Shown one piece after another: positions 1 through 7,647 of a stretch of DNA of 9,334 bases. Numbering within the stretch: position 1 is the stretch's first letter; each line of letters opens with the position of its first letter. Position numbers and translations under genes: made by a program. The notes beneath the pieces were generated by a model. That model worked only from the letters and a program-made list of their open reading frames with translations, searched no databases and was not told the origin of the DNA. The stretch is taken from contig CAOMFZ010000085.1 of assembly GCA_948482415.1 (NCBI GenBank), positions 1 through 9,334 on the forward strand, in the 5' to 3' direction. Source of the stretch: an uncultured Mailhella sp. GTDB taxonomy: Bacteria > Desulfobacterota > Desulfovibrionia > Desulfovibrionales > Desulfovibrionaceae.

Positions 1-566
1 GCAATAAAAAATCCTGATGGATTGGCAGGGTTGGCAAGGACAATAATGCTTTGGGCAGGAACTTTTTGTATTGCCGCCAGCATTTCTTTTATGCGCTGTT
101 TCTGTTCTTTTTGAATATAATCACTTGTTAATTGAAAATTGGCATTTTGTATTTGCGGGCTTAAAAAATGAAGTAAGGCATGTGTTTCTATATGAGCTTT
201 TTCAAGGGAAAAACGGTATTCACTAAACGCCGGTTCAAGAATATAAGCGTGCGAAAAGTTTTCTTCAAAAAGGGCAGGCGCAAGAGCATAGAATAATTCA
301 TTGCTGCCGTTGCCGAAAACAAAATTCTCAGGAGCAAAACCGTAATATTTTGAGCAAAGTTCTTTTAATTCATCAGCTTGAGGATCAGGATAAGCGCAAA
401 GCTCTTTAATATTTTTTAAAATACTTGCTTTCAAAAATTCAGGCATGCCGTCAGGGCGGACATTGACGCTAAAATCAAGAATATCTGCCTGATTAATTCC
501 CGTTTCCTTATTCCAGCGGTAAAAATCACCGCCATGGCTTTGTTCTTGGAGCAAGTTTTTTTTCAC
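1..566 (-). CDS. cobD: CobD-type L-threonine-O-3-phosphate decarboxylase (partial, C-terminus beyond the window)
   Basis: This is a PLP-dependent, aminotransferase-fold enzyme. The family decarboxylates L-threonine-O-3-phosphate to (R)-1-amino-2-propanol phosphate, the linker between the corrin ring and the lower ligand of cobalamin. About 189 residues are visible. They include an N-terminal HGGDFYRW (residues 11-18), DFSVN (31-35), YPDPQ (59-63), the cofactor-phosphate region GNGSNELFYAL (85-95), EPAFSEY and LANPANPSG, which corresponds to the NPNNPTG motif of fold-type I aminotransferases. The PLP lysine lies beyond the left edge. The start is GTG at 566, because no upstream ATG is in frame and a GAGGA Shine-Dalgarno sits 6 nt before it. 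It follows cbiA by 15 nt as the last visible operon gene. HisC-like aminotransferases are the main alternative; the N-terminal HGG and the neighbours favour CobD. Pseudomonas-style naming would be cobC. Confidence 0.88.
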   Translation of the reverse strand, partial: MKKNLLQEQSHGGDFYRWNKETGINQADILDFSVNVRPDGMPEFLKASILKNIKELCAYPDPQADELKELCSKYYGFAPENFVFGNGSNELFYALAPALFEENFSHAYILEPAFSEYRFSLEKAHIETHALLHFLSPQIQNANFQLTSDYIQKEQKQRIKEMLAAIQKVPAQSIIVLANPANPSGFFI

Positions 567-572
567 GATTAT

Positions 573-577
573 TCCTC
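573..577 (-). promoter_or_regulatory. Shine-Dalgarno supporting the GTG start of cobD
   Basis: On the minus strand GAGGA lies 6 nt upstream of the GTG at 566, within the 15-nt gap after the cbiA stop. It is the reason for choosing a non-ATG start for cobD. Confidence 0.7.
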
Positions 578-581
578 AAGG

Positions 582-1979
582 TTAAAAAAGATGAGCAAAA
601 TAAAAATGCAGGTATGAAGCAAAAACATTTTTATAGTGTACCCCAAAATGTTCTTTGCCAATTTCTATAAAGGGGGCATAGTTTTCGTGCAAATCAATAT
701 CTGACCAATGAAATTCATGGGCACGAAAGGTACTTTCTTCAGTTTGCCAAAAATACGGCTTTTGTAAAATTTTTCCTTGCCTGTAGCCCAGAGAGCGTAA
801 ACGCGTTCCCATGGCGGCAGCAGCGTTAATAACATTGCAAAGCGGATAGGTTTGCGGTTTTGCCTGTTCAATGTTTCGCTCATTTTTGCAAGTACTTTGC
901 GGAATAACAAGCTCGGAACATAAATACATATAGCCGCCGCATTCGGCAAAAATATTGCCGTAGTTTTCTGCAAATTCCTTTATGCTGTTCCGTATGCCGG
1001 TGTTGCTGCTGAGCTCTTTGGCATAAATTTCCGGATAACCTCCCCCTAAATACAGTGCGTCAACTTTGGGCAGTGTTGTATCCTTGAGGGGAGAAAAAAA
1101 ATGGAGTGTATAGCCGATACGTTTTAATGCTTCAATATTTTGCGGATAATAAAAACAGAAAGCATTATCGTATGCAATTCCGATTTTTTTATTTCCTTGA
1201 TTTTTTTTAGGTGCATCGGGAATGGCTTTGAGCGGCTGTGCATATTTTGTTGTTTTTAAAAATTTATCAATATCGATATGTTGTTCTAAAATACTTGCCA
1301 GATCATCAAGTTTCTTTTCAAGCTCTGCATTTTCATTCTCAGCAAAAATATGGGGTAATCCCAGCTGCCGCTCTTTAAAAGAAATAGGTAAATTTTTAGG
1401 AATATAGCCTAAAAGAGGCGGCAAATTCCAGGCTCGCAGACTATCATTCAGCATGGCATAATGTTTTTCGCTGCCAACATTATTGGCAATAATTCCTGCA
1501 AGATGAAGTCCATAGTCCTGACATGTACTTTGAAAACCACGCACTATAGCGCTTATGGATTGTGCCATGCCTTTGCAGTCTATGACCATAATCAGCGGCA
1601 GATTAAGAATTTGGGCAATATGGGCGGTGCTTCCTGAAATGGAAGGCAGGTTTTTATGCTTTTCTGTTTCTTCTTTAACTCTGTCGGCAGACTTTTTTCC
1701 GTCAAACAAGCCCATAACGCCTTCAACAATGGCAATATCACAAGTCGTTATTTGGCTGTAAAACGTATTTTGTACTTCATTTTCACCCATGAGCCATGAA
1801 TCAAGATTGTAAGAGGTTTTGCCGCCTGCGATTTTGTGATAGGACGTATCAATATAGTCAGGACCGCATTTAAAAGCCTGCACTGCATACTTTTTGGCAA
1901 AAAGCCGCATCAGTCCAATGGAAAGCGTTGTTTTTCCGCTTCCGGAATTGGGGGCAGTCAGGCAAAATGCAGAAATCAT
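582..1979 (-). CDS. cbiA: Cobyrinic acid a,c-diamide synthase
   Basis: A cytoplasmic ATP- and glutamine-dependent amidase that converts cob(II)yrinic acid to its a,c-diamide. The protein has 465 residues, normal for the family. The N-terminal half is a P-loop synthetase domain with PNSGSGKTT (residues 10-18, lysine 16), KCGPDYIDTSYH (37-48) and EGVMGLFDG (86-94). From about residue 265 there is a triad-type glutamine amidotransferase domain with LYLGGGYPEIYA (309-320), the nucleophile cysteine in ECGGYMYL (C347), HEFHWS (421-426) and a C-terminal SYLHFYF, whose histidine (H458) is the likely catalytic partner of C347. Residues about 361-376 between the nucleophile loop and the next conserved block look like a modest insertion. 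The ATG at 1979 has an AAGGA Shine-Dalgarno that begins one base after the stop codon of the upstream fusion gene. CobB of the aerobic pathway is homologous; the neighbours argue for the cobyrinate-specific CbiA. Confidence 0.96.
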   Translation of the reverse strand: MISAFCLTAPNSGSGKTTLSIGLMRLFAKKYAVQAFKCGPDYIDTSYHKIAGGKTSYNLDSWLMGENEVQNTFYSQITTCDIAIVEGVMGLFDGKKSADRVKEETEKHKNLPSISGSTAHIAQILNLPLIMVIDCKGMAQSISAIVRGFQSTCQDYGLHLAGIIANNVGSEKHYAMLNDSLRAWNLPPLLGYIPKNLPISFKERQLGLPHIFAENENAELEKKLDDLASILEQHIDIDKFLKTTKYAQPLKAIPDAPKKNQGNKKIGIAYDNAFCFYYPQNIEALKRIGYTLHFFSPLKDTTLPKVDALYLGGGYPEIYAKELSSNTGIRNSIKEFAENYGNIFAECGGYMYLCSELVIPQSTCKNERNIEQAKPQTYPLCNVINAAAAMGTRLRSLGYRQGKILQKPYFWQTEESTFRAHEFHWSDIDLHENYAPFIEIGKEHFGVHYKNVFASYLHFYFAHLF

Positions 1980-1985
1980 ATGCGT

Positions 1986-1991
1986 GTCCTT
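1986..1991 (-). promoter_or_regulatory. Shine-Dalgarno of cbiA adjoining the upstream stop codon
   Basis: On the minus strand the cbiFGH stop TAA (1994-1992) is followed directly by AAGGAC and then, after 6 nt, by the cbiA ATG. A ribosome finishing the fusion protein stops on this site, so translation of cbiA is probably coupled. Confidence 0.65.
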
Positions 1992-4577
1992 TTATTTCCC
2001 GTACTTATCCATATATCCCCGTGCTTCAAAGAGGTATGTGCCGTCAAATTGCGTGCGTCTGCCTCCAATAATGAGCAGGGTGGACATATCAATTTTATCA
2101 AAAGGCAGGTCTGCCAAAGAGCCTATCCATTTTTTTTCCGTTTCACGTCCTGCATTTTTAACATAGGCGCAAAGGGTATCTTTGCCGCGTTCTTCGCTGA
2201 ATATGGTAATTGCTTCATGGAGCAGATCACGGCGTTTTTTGCCGGCAGGGTTATACAGGCTTATGGGCAGGGCACTTTTTGCCACAGCATGAAGATTTTG
2301 ACGCACTTCTTCGCTGGGGACCAGTAAATCTGACAGGCTCACAAGGCAGAAACCGTTTTGCAGCGGTGCGCCAAGGCTTGCGGCGGCAATGTTTGCAGAG
2401 GTTATGCCTGCATAAATTTTTATGTCTATTGGCTGGAATTCCGGCGTGTTTTTATGGAGTTCCAAAATAAGACCTGCCATTGCCAAAATTCCCGGGTCAC
2501 CGGAGCAAACCATACAGACATGCCTGCCTTTTGCCGCTTCCTGCATAGCTTTTTGGCAGCGTTCCATTTCGCCCATCATGCCGTTTTGGATAATGGGTTT
2601 ATTGCCGAGAAGCGGACGGATAAAATCCACATAGGGCGTGTAACCTGCAATAATATCACATTCTTTGATACAATTCATGACTTCGGGCGTAATATGTTTT
2701 AAAGAACCGGAACCAAGACCCACTACGCTCATAATGCCTGAAGTTTTTGGGTGAAGTTCTCCATGGGGCAGGCGGGCAAGAGCAAGGGTTATGCAGTTCT
2801 CATAACGTGTTTTTTCAACATAGAGCCGCTTTGTTTGCGGATAATTTGCTCCTGAAAGGCAGGAAGCCTCTGCTACGGATTTGGTGCCGATTTCCTGTTC
2901 TGCTTTTGGAGAGGGATTGGGGATATCAACCTGATTTAATTCTTCTTCTGTATAAAATTCTACAGGAATATTGAAAGCTTCTGCCAACTCAAGAATGGCT
3001 TTTTCTTCTTTTTTGTGTGTGCAGCTGGTGAGCTTGGCAATGTGTTCCTTCGTGAGGTGATGTCTTTGTAAAAATTGTTCCGCTGTTTGTTTTAAAAGTT
3101 CCGGGTCAGTATCTTTTTTACAGCCAATGCCGAGAACAAAGGCTTTGGTTTCTATATAAAGTTCTGTCTCTGAATATGGATTTTGCGGGGGTTTATCCCA
3201 ATAAATACAAGGTAAATTTTGAGGATTTTCCGTACAGTAACGGATAGATGAATTTTGAAAATATTTATTAAAAATATTTTCATTTCCGATAAATAATAAA
3301 TTTTCATTATGCAATAAGGCAGAATTTATGATTTTTACAGCTTTTGGGTTTAAAATCCGCGCTTGTTCAAGCATGGCAATTTCATCGATGCCCGTGAGGC
3401 TATGGGTATCTGTGGCAGTGCTGATACAAGCCTGCCCGCCTGTAATACGGGCAATTTTTCGCGCCAGCCTGTTTGCTCCGCCAATATGTCCTGACACAAG
3501 GCTTATGCAGTAATTTCCCGTGTCTGTGCAGGAAATAACCGCAGGATCAAGGCTTTTGCAGGTAAGGCAGGGAGCAATACTCCGAACCGCGATTCCCGCA
3601 GCTCCAATAAAAATATGAGCGTCAAACGCTGACCATGCTGCCTCAAGAATTTCCTGAATTTTGCCCTGTTCAATGGGCAGGACACTTTCATCTTCATACA
3701 CAGAATAGAGTGTGCAGGGAAGCTGTAAACCCTGAATAATTTCTTTCGCCTTGGCTAAACCTTGTTTGCTGAAAGCATACAGGGCGCATTTTCCATAAAA
3801 GGTTTCGTTTGGCAGAAAATTTCTGTAGCCATGGGAAAAATGATGAGCATACAGTTTGGAAGCCGTATTATTTTGACTGTCCTGCAACGCTTTTCCTACA
3901 AAAATAAGGGCTTGTCTGCCGAAACCTGCATCATGCACCTGCTTTGCAATAGTTTCCAGTGTTCCGTGCAGAATTTGCTGTTCCTGCCATGTGGCGCGGT
4001 ATACAACAGCTACAGGCGTATCAGGGGGCAGTTCACCGTTTTGGTGCAAATCCTGCATAAGCTCGTCAATTTTGCCTGTACTCAAGAAAAAAACAAGCGT
4101 TGCGCCCGTTTTGGCAAAGGTGCCGGCTTTTTCTTTTTCCGGCATGGGCGTGCGTCCTGCTGTTCTTGTGAGGACAACGCTTTGGCTTGTTTCCGGTGAA
4201 GTCAGTTCTATGCCGAGTTCTGCTGCTGCGGCAAAGGCACTGCTTACTCCCGGAATAATTTTTATTTTTATATCATGTTGTTTTAAAAGACGAATTTGCT
4301 CATTGATTGCACCGTAAAGTGAGGGGTCGCCCGTGTGCAGACGAACAACATTTTTTCCTTGTTTGGCATAGAAAAGCATTTGCTCGATTTGTTCTTCCAA
4401 GTTCATGGAAGAACTGTCTTTGATGACACATGTTTCTTTACAGTAAGCAAGCAGGGCAGGATTGACCAATGAGCCTGCATAAAGCACAAAATCTGCTTGT
4501 TCCAGGGCATGCATGCCCCGAACGGTGATAAGGTCTTCTGCTCCCGGACCTGCTCCAACTATTTGTACAACTGACAT
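1992..4577 (-). CDS. cbiFGH: Trifunctional CbiF-CbiG-CbiH fusion: C11-methyltransferase, lactone hydrolase and C17-methyltransferase
   Basis: An 861-residue fusion of three corrin-ring enzymes. Residues 1-245 are CbiF (cobalt-precorrin-4 C11-methyltransferase), with VGAGPG (7-12), TGDPSLYGA (82-90), IPGVSSAFAAAAELG (108-122) and LTRTAGRTPMPEKE (136-149). Residues about 262-605 are CbiG, which opens the delta-lactone of cobalt-precorrin-5A and releases acetaldehyde: RSIAPCLTCKSLDPAVI (332-348), SLVSGHIGGANRLA (359-372), STATD (386-390), GIGCKKDT (483-490) and a CobE-like VAEA...ITLALA segment (568-601). Residues 614-855 are CbiH, the ring-contracting C17-methyltransferase: VGLGSGS (618-624), GDPGILAMAGLILEL (693-707), SLSDLL (747-752), LYNPAGKKR (774-782) and a C-terminal VKNAGRETEKKW. 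These are three consecutive pathway steps (order CbiH, CbiF, CbiG). The frame is uninterrupted and linkers are short. The ATG at 4577 lies 2 nt after the cbiET stop, with an AGGA Shine-Dalgarno inside the upstream gene. CbiG-CbiH fusions are common; the added CbiF is less so to my knowledge. Confidence 0.95.
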   Translation of the reverse strand: MSVVQIVGAGPGAEDLITVRGMHALEQADFVLYAGSLVNPALLAYCKETCVIKDSSSMNLEEQIEQMLFYAKQGKNVVRLHTGDPSLYGAINEQIRLLKQHDIKIKIIPGVSSAFAAAAELGIELTSPETSQSVVLTRTAGRTPMPEKEKAGTFAKTGATLVFFLSTGKIDELMQDLHQNGELPPDTPVAVVYRATWQEQQILHGTLETIAKQVHDAGFGRQALIFVGKALQDSQNNTASKLYAHHFSHGYRNFLPNETFYGKCALYAFSKQGLAKAKEIIQGLQLPCTLYSVYEDESVLPIEQGKIQEILEAAWSAFDAHIFIGAAGIAVRSIAPCLTCKSLDPAVISCTDTGNYCISLVSGHIGGANRLARKIARITGGQACISTATDTHSLTGIDEIAMLEQARILNPKAVKIINSALLHNENLLFIGNENIFNKYFQNSSIRYCTENPQNLPCIYWDKPPQNPYSETELYIETKAFVLGIGCKKDTDPELLKQTAEQFLQRHHLTKEHIAKLTSCTHKKEEKAILELAEAFNIPVEFYTEEELNQVDIPNPSPKAEQEIGTKSVAEASCLSGANYPQTKRLYVEKTRYENCITLALARLPHGELHPKTSGIMSVVGLGSGSLKHITPEVMNCIKECDIIAGYTPYVDFIRPLLGNKPIIQNGMMGEMERCQKAMQEAAKGRHVCMVCSGDPGILAMAGLILELHKNTPEFQPIDIKIYAGITSANIAAASLGAPLQNGFCLVSLSDLLVPSEEVRQNLHAVAKSALPISLYNPAGKKRRDLLHEAITIFSEERGKDTLCAYVKNAGRETEKKWIGSLADLPFDKIDMSTLLIIGGRRTQFDGTYLFEARGYMDKYGK

Positions 4578-4579
4578 AA

Positions 4580-5839
4580 TTAATCCTGCTTTTTATTTTC
4601 AAAAATAAATACATACAATGTATTATTGGGTTTGAAATGGTGATATGTATTTGCAATTTCCTGCTCGGAACTAATGTTTATTTGTAATAAATCCAATCGG
4701 TTAAGATTGGTATATTGGTAAAGTATATGATATGTTTCAAGGGTTGCACAGCTGACGATAATACGGGCATTTTCCTTTGCGTATTTTTTGCAGCTGTCTA
4801 AAATTGCAGGAAGCTCCTTTCCGCCCCCGCCAATAAATATTTTATCTGCTTTGGGAAGTTTTGGGATAGTTTTGAGTATTTCGCCATGCACAGGCGTATA
4901 ATTTGCAATACCGAGTTTTTGTTTGTTTTCTTTGATGTGCTGAATGCGGTTTTCATTTTTTTCAACACCAAAAACCTGCATATTGGTAAGTCCTGCCACT
5001 TCCAGTCCTACAGCTCCGCTTCCTGCGCCCAAATCCCAAAAAATACCTTCTTTCTCAAGACAAAAACGGGAAAGAATAATTGCCCTGCAGTCCGCTTGTG
5101 TAATAAGATTATTTTCTTTTGTAAAAATTTCTTCAGAAAGTCCAAGGGGAAGGCAATTTTCTTTTTGTTTTGACAGGATATTTTCTTCAGTATTTTCAAA
5201 GGGAAGAAGAACAAGAATTGAAGTTGGACTTGTTTTTTGTTCGGCAATTTTTTCAAGCCGGGCTTCAAGAATTTTTTCTTCCTGTGTCCCCAGGTTTTCG
5301 GCAAAAATCACTTGACGATTTTTTTGCCGGGGCGAAAATTGCAGAATTTCCCGAGCTATTGTATGGGCAGGATATTTTGTGCCTCCATATATGATTGCAA
5401 GTTTACTGTTTGTCATTTTGCGTAAAGGCAGCTCGCCTTTGAAATGGGCAAAATGAGCACTAAAAAGTTCTGCTTCCTGCCAGGGAAGACGGCATTTTGC
5501 ACAAAGAGCTTGAAATGCTGTAATATTGGGGATTATTTCAAATAAATTTTCCCGTTTTTCTTCGGGGCAAAGATTTATAAGCGTTGAGCCAAAGCCGTGA
5601 TAAAGACTGTCTCCACTGCAAAGGACGAGGATTTTATGTCTTTCTGCAAGACTGAGAATTTCTTGAGCCTGTTCGTGTGCCTTGGCAGAAATAGCAATTT
5701 CTCTGGCTTGATGTTTGGGAAGTTTTGCTAAAATCTTTTGTGAGCCATAAATATAGTCTGCATTTTCAAGAAGATGAAGCAATTTTTCCGACAGAGAAAA
5801 ATCTATGCCGCAGGAATAAATGCAGATTGATTTTTCCAT
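4580..5839 (-). CDS. cbiET: Fused CbiE-CbiT: cobalt-precorrin-7 C5-methyltransferase and cobalt-precorrin-6B C15-methyltransferase (decarboxylating)
   Basis: A fused enzyme equivalent to CobL, which methylates C5 and C15 of the ring and decarboxylates the C12 acetate side chain. Numbering is from the ATG at 5839 (419 residues). The N-terminal CbiE part (about 1-224) shows CSGDSLYHGFGSTL (74-87), IIPNITAFQ (102-110) and an AENL segment (180-183). The C-terminal CbiT part is a class I SAM methyltransferase with ITQADCRA (246-253), motif I DLGAGSGAVGLE (269-280), VEKN (292-295) and FIGGGG (335-340). CbiT is well conserved, whereas CbiE has lost the usual N-terminal GxGPxG loop (see findings). 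The start is uncertain: ATG 5839 gives a natural CbiE N-terminus 4 nt after the cbiD stop but lacks an obvious Shine-Dalgarno; ATG 5854 and TTG 5872 are in frame and would overlap cbiD. The gene ends 2 nt before cbiFGH. Confidence 0.92.
   Translation of the reverse strand: MEKSICIYSCGIDFSLSEKLLHLLENADYIYGSQKILAKLPKHQAREIAISAKAHEQAQEILSLAERHKILVLCSGDSLYHGFGSTLINLCPEEKRENLFEIIPNITAFQALCAKCRLPWQEAELFSAHFAHFKGELPLRKMTNSKLAIIYGGTKYPAHTIAREILQFSPRQKNRQVIFAENLGTQEEKILEARLEKIAEQKTSPTSILVLLPFENTEENILSKQKENCLPLGLSEEIFTKENNLITQADCRAIILSRFCLEKEGIFWDLGAGSGAVGLEVAGLTNMQVFGVEKNENRIQHIKENKQKLGIANYTPVHGEILKTIPKLPKADKIFIGGGGKELPAILDSCKKYAKENARIIVSCATLETYHILYQYTNLNRLDLLQINISSEQEIANTYHHFKPNNTLYVFIFENKKQD
4584..4587 (-). 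promoter_or_regulatory. Shine-Dalgarno of cbiFGH inside the end of cbiET
   Basis: AGGA on the minus strand lies within the last codons of cbiET and 6 nt before the ATG at 4577. The cbiET stop codon sits between the two, a layout typical of termination-reinitiation coupling. Confidence 0.6.
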
Positions 5840-5843
5840 AGTG

Positions 5844-6992
5844 TTAGTCTGCATGATTTTTCTCAGTATCAAGTTTCATCAGCAAATTTCCTTCAAAATC
5901 GCAAACAAGCAAATGAAAACGGGCTGCTGCGTGTATTGACCGGAAAAAGTTCAGAGCCTTTTGGGCAAGAGCTTCCAATATACGATATTGCGCTTTTTCT
6001 GTAAAGGAACACAAGACTTCACGCACAGAGGGGGCTTTTTTCCAATTGTCATTGAAAATATCGCCGGGTGCAAGGGAAAGTTCTTCAATTTGCGTAAAAA
6101 GCAGGGATAAATCCTGCTCTTCCTTATGGGCATGGGTGTAAAATTGTTTGCCTGCATATTTGCAGAGTTTGCCTGCCATGCAGGCAATGCTGATTTCTGA
6201 AATATTTTCTTCTTTGGCAATTTCAAGGCTTTTACCAATAAAATCAGCAATGGAAATGAAATTATTTTCAGGAAGTTCCGGGTAAAGTCCTTTTGCGCAT
6301 TTCAGGCTTCTTGCGCCTGTGCCAAAAACAACATGCGTGCCGTGTTCTTCTTTTATCCCCCGTACACAAATGCGGATAGTTTGGATATAGGCGTCATGGC
6401 TGAAGGGTTTGACATGCCCGGTGGTGCCCAAAATAGAAATTCCGCCGATAATGCCTAATTTGCCGTTGAGGGTTTTTTTTGTCAGTTCTTCCCCATTTTC
6501 AACGCCGATATTGAGCTGCCAAACCTGTTTTTCTCTGCTTTGTCCAAAGCCGTATTTTTGCAAATTATTGATGAGCATTTTGCGGGGACAGCTGTTGATT
6601 GCCCATTTTCCTTGTTCACAATCAAGCCCTTTGCGTGTGCATAGCCCTATGCCGTGGCTGGCATGGAGAATAAGCGTATCATTGCCAAGAGAAAGGATAT
6701 AATCTTCTTTTACAGCATGTTCGAGGGAACTTTGAAAAAGACTGGCTGATAAAATGGCTGAATGGGTGCAGTCAGGGTCGTCGCCGCCGTCTTTTTGGAT
6801 TTGTAAAATGCCTTGCTCAATTTTATCCCAAAGAAGCGGGAGCTCTTTTTCTGCTCCGTCCAGAAATGTCAGGCTAATTTCAGAAGGGCGAGTCTGTGTT
6901 TGTAAAAATTGCCATAAACCGCAGCCAAGAGCTGAAAGACATGCTCCAGTGGAATATCCGTAGCGTAATGGTTTGGCATGGTCTTTTTGCAT
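5844..6992 (-). CDS. cbiD: Cobalt-precorrin-5B C1-methyltransferase
   Basis: CbiD uses SAM to methylate C1 of cobalt-precorrin-5B and is a hallmark of the anaerobic cobalamin pathway. The 382-residue protein has the family's N-terminal signature RYGYSTGACLSA (10-21). It also has KDGGDDPDCTH (67-77), SHGIGLCTRKGL (112-123), PRKML (136-140), GGISILGTTGHVKPFS (183-198) and MAGKLCKYAG (272-281), all in the expected order. Length is typical. The ATG at 6992 is separated by a single base from the cbiC stop and has no convincing Shine-Dalgarno, so it is probably translated by reinitiation from cbiC. Its stop lies 4 nt before the preferred cbiET start. No truncation or missing motif is seen. Confidence 0.96.
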   Translation of the reverse strand: MQKDHAKPLRYGYSTGACLSALGCGLWQFLQTQTRPSEISLTFLDGAEKELPLLWDKIEQGILQIQKDGGDDPDCTHSAILSASLFQSSLEHAVKEDYILSLGNDTLILHASHGIGLCTRKGLDCEQGKWAINSCPRKMLINNLQKYGFGQSREKQVWQLNIGVENGEELTKKTLNGKLGIIGGISILGTTGHVKPFSHDAYIQTIRICVRGIKEEHGTHVVFGTGARSLKCAKGLYPELPENNFISIADFIGKSLEIAKEENISEISIACMAGKLCKYAGKQFYTHAHKEEQDLSLLFTQIEELSLAPGDIFNDNWKKAPSVREVLCSFTEKAQYRILEALAQKALNFFRSIHAAARFHLLVCDFEGNLLMKLDTEKNHAD

Positions 6993-6993
6993 A

Positions 6994-7647
6994 TTATTTT
7001 AAAATATTCTCCATAACAGCATGCAGTGTCGTGACAGCCAGAGCACTTCCGCCGCGGCGTCCCAAAAGGGAAATATAGGGCAGCTTGCAGCTGGTTAACA
7101 GTTCTTTTGATTCCACAACATTAACAAAACCGACTGGCATGCCGATAATGAGCGCCGGCTGTATTTGCCCGTCCAAAATATACTGACAGATTTTTGCAAG
7201 GGCTAAGGGCGCATTGCCAATCAAAATAATGGCGTTATCAAGTTTGTCCCTGTTTTTTTCAACAGCACAAAGGGCGCGTGTTCTGTTTTCTTTTTTTGCT
7301 TTTTCAATCACATCGCTGTCACTGATAGAGCAAATTATATGTTCTTCAGAGTATTGAGGATTAATCTTTTTGAGTTTTTGCAGGGAAAGCCCGGATTTGA
7401 TCATTTTTGAGTCGCAAAAAATGGGGGAGCCAGCCAAAAGAGCGTCAATGCCCGCTTTTATGGGATTGTGGGCAAAAGTCAGCGTATCGGCAATGTGAAG
7501 ATCTGCTGTTGTATGGATAAGCCGTCTTGCCACGCGCCATTCCGGTTCCGGGAGCAGGGCAAGGGGCGTATTTTTGACTTCTTGCTCAATTATGGCAAAG
7601 CTTTTCTGCTCGATTTCGTTTGCAGATAAATTCCATTGTATTGGCAT
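6994..7647 (-). CDS. cbiC: Cobalt-precorrin-8 methylmutase
   Basis: CbiC isomerises cobalt-precorrin-8 to cobyrinic acid by moving the methyl group from C11 to C12, without a cofactor. The 217-residue protein carries the family signatures in order: EIEQKSF near the N-terminus (11-17), RRLIHTTAD (41-49) with the expected catalytic histidine H45, AGIDALLAGSPIFCDSKMI (65-83), the IGNAPLAL segment, GMPVGFVNVVESK and a C-terminal LLGRRGGSALAV. Length is normal. The ATG at 7647 shares its A with the TAA stop of cbiL (TAATG), and the preceding GGTGAAAAAA is at best a weak ribosome site, so coupling to cbiL is likely. The aerobic homologue is CobH; the surrounding cbi genes decide for CbiC. Confidence 0.96.
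   Translation of the reverse strand: MPIQWNLSANEIEQKSFAIIEQEVKNTPLALLPEPEWRVARRLIHTTADLHIADTLTFAHNPIKAGIDALLAGSPIFCDSKMIKSGLSLQKLKKINPQYSEEHIICSISDSDVIEKAKKENRTRALCAVEKNRDKLDNAIILIGNAPLALAKICQYILDGQIQPALIIGMPVGFVNVVESKELLTSCKLPYISLLGRRGGSALAVTTLHAVMENILK

Noticed and set aside
1836..2327. 163-codon plus-strand open frame opposite the cbiA/cbiFGH junction
   Set aside because: It lies antisense to two clearly conserved genes, its translation resembles no family, and no ribosome site or promoter is apparent.
3762..4199. 145-codon plus-strand open frame opposite the CbiF/CbiG part of the fusion
   Set aside because: Antisense shadow of conserved coding sequence with a composition unlike a real protein (cysteine- and phenylalanine-rich, low complexity).
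4886..5315. Overlapping plus-strand open frames opposite cbiET
   Set aside because: Phenylalanine- and serine-rich translations are the expected by-product of the lysine- and glutamate-rich minus-strand gene.
5840..5872. Longer cbiET starts at TTG 5872 or ATG 5854
   Set aside because: They add residues unrelated to a CbiE N-terminus and overlap cbiD. ATG 5854 has only a weak GAG upstream and cannot be fully excluded.
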